A stretch of 64,000 nucleotides of DNA from Incurvaria masculella (Eukaryota > Arthropoda > Insecta > Lepidoptera > Incurvariidae): NCBI GenBank assembly GCA_946894095.1, contig OX335657.1, positions 15,252,001 through 15,316,000 on the forward strand. The letters are read 5' to 3'. A program made the translations under genes and the position numbers. This document shows, piece by piece, positions 44,101 through 53,100 of the stretch (positions are counted from its first letter, which is position 1; every line of letters starts with the position of its first letter). A model generated the notes under the pieces. It saw nothing but the letters and a program-made list of their open reading frames with translations. It had not been told where the DNA came from and ran no database searches.

Positions 44101-47100
44101 TGGTGGTTTATTACGCAATGATAAAGTAAGTAAATCTTAAAAAGATTAGTCATCAGACATAGCTTATTTAATTAAGATTTATAATCTATTTGGTTTTTGT
44201 TAGATTTTTGACTACAGCGGCAGTGGTTTACTTTTAGCTATAAGTCGTTTTGAAATCAAAATTTTCGTAAATCTTACCAAATCATACACTATGCACATTA
44301 TCTTTTTTGTGGACATGTTGCATCTTCCTCATCACGGAGCCTGTCTTTTTCTTTGAAACAGAGAAGGTCCCAGAGCACAACAACACGGTTTTGTACAGTG
44401 CCCGCGAATGAGTTAGTTCCGCCGGGTTGGGCCACCTTAAGCAATGGTATTACCCTGGTAATTTTAATAAGTCTGGAAATGTGCCATCTTCAATACAATT
44501 CGAAGAGGTTCTATAATACTGCCCCATTTGGACTTTAACAGATTAGTAGATATGTTCCATAAACCTTGCGGTCCTTTGGACTTAAGGTCTGTTACTTTTT
44601 GAATCTCAGAACAGCTAACAGATTCAAAAGTGACAGACTTCTTATTGCGTGGTAAAAATATTTTGAGTTGCTCTAATGCGAGATTTACAATTTATTGGAT
44701 GTATTTAGTTGTATCTTGCGCGACAGAAGAAAAATATTTGTTGAAATGAAATTATTTGCAACCATTGCACCCAATCAATCAATATATCACAAATACTTCA
44801 TTTTGTTTTTTTTACCTATCCAAGGTGAGTTCAGATTAATAAAAACATCACCGGTTTATAGATAGACATATCACAAAACTGTTATATTATATTAATTTAA
44901 CAATTGATTGAATATAGGAACTGGGCGCATCCGACGTTCAACATGGCCGCGTAGGAAACGTGCCAGGCTGAGGGCAGCCAACCTAATTTTTTTATTAAGC
45001 ATGTTCATAGGACTATCGAATGGTGGTATTGTCATCTTGTTACTCGATGACGTATTTTTTTTTATTTTTCGACATTTTAAAACCGGCCAACCTCAGAACG
45101 TGCCAGGGTAGGACGAGCCAACCTACTTTTTTTTAGTTTTTCTTGATGACCTTTACCGATTGTGCTAGGTCTCATGTTGTTACTCGATGACGTTAAATTC
45201 TACCAAAAAAGTGATTTAATATTACCTACTGCACAAAACGTTCCAGGTTTGGGTCAGGCAACCTAGTATTTTTAGGAAGCCTATTCTAATCCGCACAACC
45301 ACAAATGGGTCCCATGGTGTTACTCGATGACGTAGGGTTGACGACGGTCCGCTCTCGTACTATATGGTCTATGGATGATGAATAAACAATAAACAACAAT
45401 TTTCAATTACAAAAAAAATGTCATAAACATCACAATGTCATTTTTGACCTTTAGTAAAGTATGTAATTTGAATGAAATATTTTTCATTACAATTCGTGAA
45501 CTCATCAAAAATCAGCTTAATTTAAATATTCTAATATTTTTGCAGCATTACAATATTGCAATAACTGCAAACTGAACAGAACGGGAGAAGAGAAGCGTGT
45601 CAACGCTGTAGATTTCAAGGAGTTCGTGCCGTTCTTCCTGCAAGACAATCCGACTGATACGTGCGCCAAGGGCGGCCACGCGGCCTACGCCCCCGCCGTA
45701 AACATTGCCTACCCTGACCGGAGCCACCCGCAGCTGGCGCAGGTCGGCGCCACCTACTACCAGGGCTACCACACCGTGCTGAAGACCAGCCACGACTACT
45801 ACTCGTCAATGCGAGCCGCGCGCCTCATAGCTGCCAACCTTACGGAAACTATCAACCGAAACCTTGCCGATGAAGGCATTGTACCGTCAAAGCCCATCAT
45901 AGTATTCCCCTACTCGGTCTTCTACGTGTTCTACGAGCAGTACCTCACCATGTGGCCCGACACACTCAAGTCTATGGGCATATCGGTGCTGGCAATCTTC
46001 GCAGTGACCTTCCTCCTGATGGGCTTCGACCTGTTCTCCTCGCTCGTGGTGGTGATCACGATAACGATGATCGTCGTGAACCTCGGCGGGCTGATGTACT
46101 GGGCTGACATCGCTCTGAACGCCGTGTCCCTGGTGAATTTGGTGATGGCTGTGGGCATCGCTGTGGAGTTCTGCTCGCATCTGGTGCACAGCTTCTCTGT
46201 GAGCATGGAAGGAGGACGGCTGGCGCGGGCGGCGCACGCGCTCGCCAGCATGGGCAGCTCCGTCTTCTCAGGCATCACACTCACAAAGTTCGGCGGGATC
46301 ATCGTGCTCGGGTTCGCCAAGAGTCAGATCTTCCAGGTGAGTTCCTCTAAAGTAGCTACTGAAATTGTTATGGAACAGGAATATTTGCTGTTCAAAAAGG
46401 AAATAGATGAAAACTAGCTCATTGTTCAGTCTGTTCAAAGGACTTCCAAGGTCAAAAGTAAATTCCTATACAGAACGTTTTTGCAGAAAATGTTTAGAAG
46501 GATGGCTTAGAATATCGATGGGATGAGTTCCTTGTCCATTTACACTTTTTTCTACATTGTCTACCTTGTGTACAGCACAGGTCCCAACACCGATCCTTGT
46601 CCCACACCTGTCCTTAATGCTTGCAAAGGTTGTTCTATTTTTTCGAACAGTCTTTCCGTAAGGCCATAGTTCATCTTTGTTCATTCTACAGGGAAGAAAC
46701 TTGTGCCTAACTTCATCATATGCCTTATTTGACTTGATGGATAATCTATAAAATGCACAAGGAGAATTTTCTTTCTGAAGTTTTTTTTTCTTATTTGGTT
46801 GTTGACTATATGCCACTATCTTCCATTACCATTGTCCTTATCTGAGAGCTTGCCTCCATATCTGCAACCTGTATTTTCTTTAACCACTCACGCGTCGGCT
46901 GCCGCGCATGCGCAAATTCCTTTAGTGTCGGAGACAATCGCGGCCTCGACCCGTTAGGGACAGATTCCGGGAAATACTCTTCTTTTGGGAAAAAATATAT
47001 GAACACCTATAGCAAATTTAGCATGGTTGTAATAGTTATAAAATGTCCTACAAAATTAAGTAAAATTTGATTTGAACTGACTTTTTTTCTTATTTGAAAT

Positions 47101-50100
47101 CGTGGGTTGAATGTTGCATTTGGTGAGGTGATGTTTTATTTCGATTCACTATGCCCAAATTCAATATGGCAATGTCATTAAATAAAAACACTTTCAATTC
47201 ACTAATTTCACTATCTTTCGATTGGCATACGCAAACCTAACAAATAATTACTAATTCCATTGAAACAATTGCATTTTTGGCGGGAGGTCGCCGTAACACG
47301 CGCGACTAATGCGAAGTAGGTAGGTAACACGGAAGGCGTGCGTGATTCATGGCCGGTCGGACGTTAGGTAAGGTCAGCATGCTAAGGATGCATACAAAAC
47401 AATACCAACTTTATTTTATGAATGCTTTTACGTCATGTTAGAATGTTATGTGACATGGATAAATCTTTACCATAAATTGGTCATAATAAAAACCCAAAGC
47501 ATTTTTTTTCTGTAAAAATAAATAAATATTTTAGTAACGAAGTTGACGCAGCATCATTTAATGAGCAATAGTTTTATGGTTCCGTGCCCCCAAAGATTAA
47601 AAAAAACTGAACCCTTACCGTATCACTCTTGTGTCTGTCTGTCATAGTTTATTTCCTGCGAATTTAATGGACAAAAGAAGTTTACATTTAGTTCATATAG
47701 TTAGATGATCCAATCACGAACAAAAAGCGTAATTTTTTAGGTTAAGCGCGGTATATGACGTACGTCAAGACCTCTTAAGGTGGCCCAACCCGGCGGGACT
47801 AACTCATTCGCGGGCACGGTACAAAACCGTGCTGTTGCGCTCTGGGACCTTCTCTGTTTCAAAGAAAAAGACAGGCTCCGTGATGAGGAAGATGCAACAT
47901 GTCCACAAAAAAGACAATGTGCATAGTGTATGATTTGGTAAGATTTACGAAAATTTTCATTACAAAACGACTTATAGCTAAAAGTAAACCACGACCGCTG
48001 TAGTAAAAAATCGAACAAAAACCAAATAGATTATAAATCTTGATTAAATAAGCTATGTCTGATGACTAATATTTTTAAGATGTTCTTACTTTATCATTGC
48101 GTAATTCATCTCCAAAGTTATTGTATTAAACGCGAAATACAATAACTTTGCGAAATCGAACTTTCGTACCTTATAACTAAGAAACCAAACACAATTTTAC
48201 CATGTCATCGGTCATCAGACATCTAGTTCGATCAAATAAAGCTATTTTGAGCAAAATTTGGGATCTCTGACAAGAAATATGGGCGTGATCTTCTTTCCCC
48301 GCTTGTATGGGGAGTTGAGCGGGTTGGGCCACCTTAAGGTGCCCAACGACGCCCATGGGATTCCAAACTTTCAGGGGGTTGCGGAATTCATGCCGGCTGG
48401 CCAAGTGATTCTCCACACCTTGTTTGAGGGACCCCAGGTTGTACTTTTGGGAAAATACCGGTCCATTTCATGTGGGAGTTCATTATTAAATGACCCTATG
48501 GATAAAGGATCTAGAAGACCAGTGGGTTCTTATTTTTGGAATGTTGACTGTGAATTTGAACTTTCTTGTCCTCGATACTCCTGAGTCTTAAATATGAAAA
48601 AAATGAATATTGGACATTTCTTATAGTATATAAACCCTCTCCACCCGAGCTCGACAAGCTTGGCTGCTTTTTTTATAAACATATGGCAGGGAACACTATT
48701 TTGTTCCTGGTGTGGGGTACCATTGATTCGAAAAATGAAAAAAAACTTTGAAATAGAAATTCTGAATGTGCCAATTGGTTGGAAAACGTTTTGGTAATAA
48801 AAATACAAATTGTTTTTCCTTGTTTTATTTGACTGTGAATAATATATTCATGATTCCACTCTAAATTCGGACAATCAGATGTAACAATAATATACAAGTA
48901 CAAAGCAGATTATCTAAAACATAAAAAAGTTATATTTGTAATAATTAGTGTTCAATTTTATAATAAAAAATGTCTTTACACTGTTAATTATACATTAGTT
49001 GACCGTATTTTTAAACAAATAACATTTAATACAATACAAAATATAGCAATGTGACATGTATGTATGTATAATCAACCGTGAAGCAAGGACACATTAATTA
49101 AAGAAAGATCCCTGTAAATAAAACTACTTTACGAATATACTGAAAGGCTGGACCCGAACCAGCAAAACATACCATTCCGTAACAGAAATGGGTTGGCAGA
49201 GACACGATCATTTTACATGCCTTACTCCGACCACCTTCATGTCATCTGGCAGAGTCCGGATCGAACCTCCGGGAGTGACGTTGACCCGGTATGCGGCTGC
49301 AATGGCTTTGTATCTAAAAAACATTTAACTTATTACACTAATCTACGCACTATATAGGTGATCCTCCGGTAGGAGCAGGCATTGAATCAACGAACTTGTT
49401 TTTTCAAACGTTTATTATAAACAAGTCAACCGTTTTCTCTTCTCTGCAAACCCATTTGAAAAATTTAACAAAATCTGCATGGAAACGAAATGAATGATCA
49501 ATATCTACCTTTAGCATTTTATACCTTCCAAGGATCTATTTATCTAACACATTTGAGAGTATCTCCCCACATTGTGTTCACTGCGCGGGCGCAGCTGGCC
49601 GCCATAAAACAAATTACTTTCCAGCCCATTTTTATGACTCATTTGAAATCAGAATGAAACTTTATGATTTCGCTGGAACTACGAAAGGACAAAAACTAAG
49701 AACACGTTGGTGCGCTCTGCCTAGTCATTGTTGTCTTAACCTTTTGTTGTCGCAAAATGTCTGTTAACTATAAAACACAGGATTTTACTTCCAATATTAG
49801 CTTTTATACCGGTTACTATCAGTGCCAATTTAAGAGCCATATTATCACTTGATAAAACAGGAATAAAAAAGTTAAATTGAAAAGTACTGAAATTTAATTT
49901 TTTTGTAAACGCAAATAAAAATATATAAATATACGTACTTTCCTTTCACGGGGCCGAGAGAGAGATTCCTCTACCTTCGATAGTCTAAAAAACAAGTTTT
50001 TTATTTATATTTTATTTTGTGTTTTTTATTCATCGAGACAAATAAAACGAGCCCCAACATGATAGGTTTATCATTTGTAGTTTAGGAGTTGCTATGGCCA

Positions 50101-53100
50101 CCTTCCATCATCAGACAAGCTAGATGTTCATTTAATGTTCCATTGTTACCATACTTAACGTAAACATAACTATAACTTGGGCCAAATTTTAACGTGAGAT
50201 TAGACGGACAGACAGACAAAGAGACAGGCGAAACTAAATAAAATCTTGTACAAAAACTATTTTTATTTTATCTTCACGGAAAACACAAAGTATTTACGTA
50301 TTCGCTTCGCCCGCTTTCAGTGGTACTAATTCTGTCGGGTCGAACCCTACCACCTAGCAAGATATGTGGATTATGTAACCAACGAAAAGTATTTGACATA
50401 TTTTCTAATTGCCTTAGGCAACAAGTCCCCATTTTGAAATTATTTTTAAATGTAAGTGATAAATTGTATTACTTACCTTATTTATCGCCGATAGAATACA
50501 TATTTTTTTGCATATCATTTCACTTCATTCACTAAACAACTGTATATGAACGTATTTGCAATCAGTACCTAGTGCAAAACGTCTGTTGAATTCAAAAGAT
50601 GCATACATGCAAGCAAATGCGAACCTTATAAGAGCGCCGAACAAGCCGGCTACAGCCGTTTTTGAATTGGCAAGCTATTCGAGTGACAGACTGTCAACAC
50701 GCTGCCACATGTTATCATATGCTATCTCGCGCGTCTAACAACGTCGTCCCATTTTTCGGTTGTCAGATTTAGTAAAAAATATTCGTAATCCAAAGATTAT
50801 CCAAAAACTATATAACGCATGCGTAAACTAGATAAAATTTCCAGTATTTTCATGCTACATACTCGTGGAAAAAGGAAACACCCACGACATAAATACGCCA
50901 AACCGAGGCGAGTGCAAGGAAATAAATTACGGCAACTCGGCGTGTTAAGGCACTTTCTAAATTATATCGTAATAATACGGTTACTGCTTTATCAAATATG
51001 CATTCTACATTGAATTGTGCTTCTGAAAACATGAAGTACGACATAATCTTACCGTCAGCGCTTCGGAAACATGGTTCAAAACGGGCACTCGCTCACTGCA
51101 CTAACACTCAACGGCGGGCTGGCGTAGGCGCTGTGGTTCAAATATTTTTTTCAACGAGAGCCGTTACTATGAGTTGTGATATTGAATCATATCAAGAAGG
51201 CCATATCTTTACCTAATTTTAGAGGTATAATTGAGCCTTATTGGCATACTAAAAGAGTGTGTATTTGTATGCCGAAAGTCGACTGCGGCACCGGGCCATA
51301 CGTCTGTGCCCTCGACACTGAGCGCACTTTTTGTTGCCGGGCCACAGTGCGGCCCGCCGACGCGTGAGTCGTTAAGACCTGATCTTCTATTTTGTGCATA
51401 ATTATAGATATAGCCTATAAACATATGGTATTAATTAACAGTGCCTTTCAATCATCAAAAGACAAAACAGAACATTTTATTACCCTTAATTTATTTCCTC
51501 CAGAATAATGACTGTTGTGTATTTGTGTTTTTTATTGTTTATATCCTTCTGAGTGTCAATGTGTGCTTGCAGGTGTTCTACTTCCGAATGTACATGGGCA
51601 TCGTTATAATTGGAGCGGCGCACGGTCTTATTTTCCTGCCCGTCCTGCTCAGCTATATCGGTAAGTCTGGGTTACTCGGCGGTCTAATCCAGTCTGTCAC
51701 ACAAAATGCTACTTTAAGACATGCAAAATGCTTTTATTCAGGCAGGATTCTAAATGCAAAAAAAATATATTTGATACAGCCTTTTTTTGCGATTTTGATC
51801 TAATTTAACTTTTTTTTTCAACTTAATTTATCCTGCATCGAGTCCTACTTAGATTGAATAAGTAAAACTGGTCCAGGGGCCAACTGAACTGGCTCAAAGA
51901 TGGAAATAGGGCCCGTAAACTTTTATATTTGTTTAATAAAACTGCTTAGATTCATGCTTTACAATGAGGGCGTAAATAATATATTTAAGTAACCATCTTA
52001 TTTCCTTAGTATGTACATCTTATTTTCACACATTATTTAATTTGACTTGAGGTTTTTCCTACTAACATTTGCATCGTAAACAATTTGTTTGAGATAAAAA
52101 AAATACTACTTCAATAGTTCGTAAACTTGAGTAATAATATCTCTTTAGCTCGGTTTCCTTACGTTTCTTTGCTTCCTAAATTCAAATGTTAAAAGTGATC
52201 TCCATACGCAATTTCAAGAACAGGTAAGGTGGAACTGATCAGATATCTTCAACTTTCTTTTGTTTGTTTTTCAGGGTTTATATGAATGAAATAATATTAT
52301 ATCTACCTCTAGATGAACCAGAAAAAAAATTATGCATGAAACCTATTACACTTCTTTACTAACAAAGTGGTGTTAGTATGAAGTAGAGATTTTAACATTA
52401 AAAAAATGATTTTAAAAAACTGTTGCATCGTTAGCTTCTTTCGTATGTATTTTGAAAAAAAAAACGAAAGTTATAATTTTTTAACTTAAGTATCCTTGTT
52501 TACTCTAAATTAACCCTTCAGCGATCTATCTGCAGAACACTTCAGAGAACATAAACATAACATTTAAGTTTTATGTAAATTTTAGGTTTTTAGTAATGTT
52601 ATTTTAACTTATAGATGGTTATGTATTGTTGTAATTTACATATGTGTTTCTGCCTTGAAATGCAAACGGATCGAATCAGGTAACCAATATTCAGCAAGAT
52701 AAGTTAATGTGCCTTTTTTTTGTTTATCTATACTTTCACATAAGGCGGGGGGAAATTATGACGATCTCATCATTCAGAAGAACTTACATTTCGAAGAAAA
52801 GTGGTACTTGTCTTCCTTTTTTTTTCATTAAACATTTAATAATGGTTGAAAACCACACAAACAAACTAGTGCTTGATTAAACTCAGCGGTTGTTTGCACG
52901 CGGCCACCCTTCAATATGTTTGTTCAGTGTGGCGAAATCAATAATATGGTTGCATTGATGCATATGTACGGTCGCATCTAAAAGTCCAGTAGCACTTCGC
53001 AGAGCGATTGCTTTGAAGCGCTCGCATCGCGCGGGGGTGAAGCGGGAGGGGGTGCTCGCACCCGGCAGGCCGGCCCTGCCTTGAAGACCGGTCGGCGGGG

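Larger units (their letters stand above)
36306..45362. mobile_element. 9-kb long-inverted-repeat (foldback-like) element in NPC1 intron 14
   Basis: The ends TAGTACGAGAGCGGACCG (36306) and CGGTCCGCTCTCGTACTA (to 45362) are inverted copies. The match runs inward about 600 bp on each side, to about 36905 and 44764. It is flanked by TAT on both sides (36303-36305, 45363-45365); a 2-bp TA duplication is an equally good reading. Each arm holds three tandem units of exactly 140 bp marked by ACGTCATCGAGTAACA (from about 36335, 36475 and 36615, and mirrored around 45050, 45190 and 45330). No transposase of its own was recognised. The interior is filled with nested retroelement debris and a second inverted pair. 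Confidence 0.85.

Noticed and set aside
45887..46320. Minus-strand ORFs of 116-129 residues under NPC1 exon 15
   Set aside because: They are shadows of the strongly conserved plus-strand NPC1 frame.
49939..49984. Longer 46-bp version of antisense exon B using donor gtacgt
   Set aside because: In the frame set by exon A it runs into a stop (CCG TGA) and cannot be joined in phase to exon C. The 35-bp version does both.
50819..51013. Basic ORF beginning [17 protein letters not shown]
   Set aside because: It resembles no ribosomal or histone protein, lacks splice support and overlaps a frame on the other strand. Likely chance.
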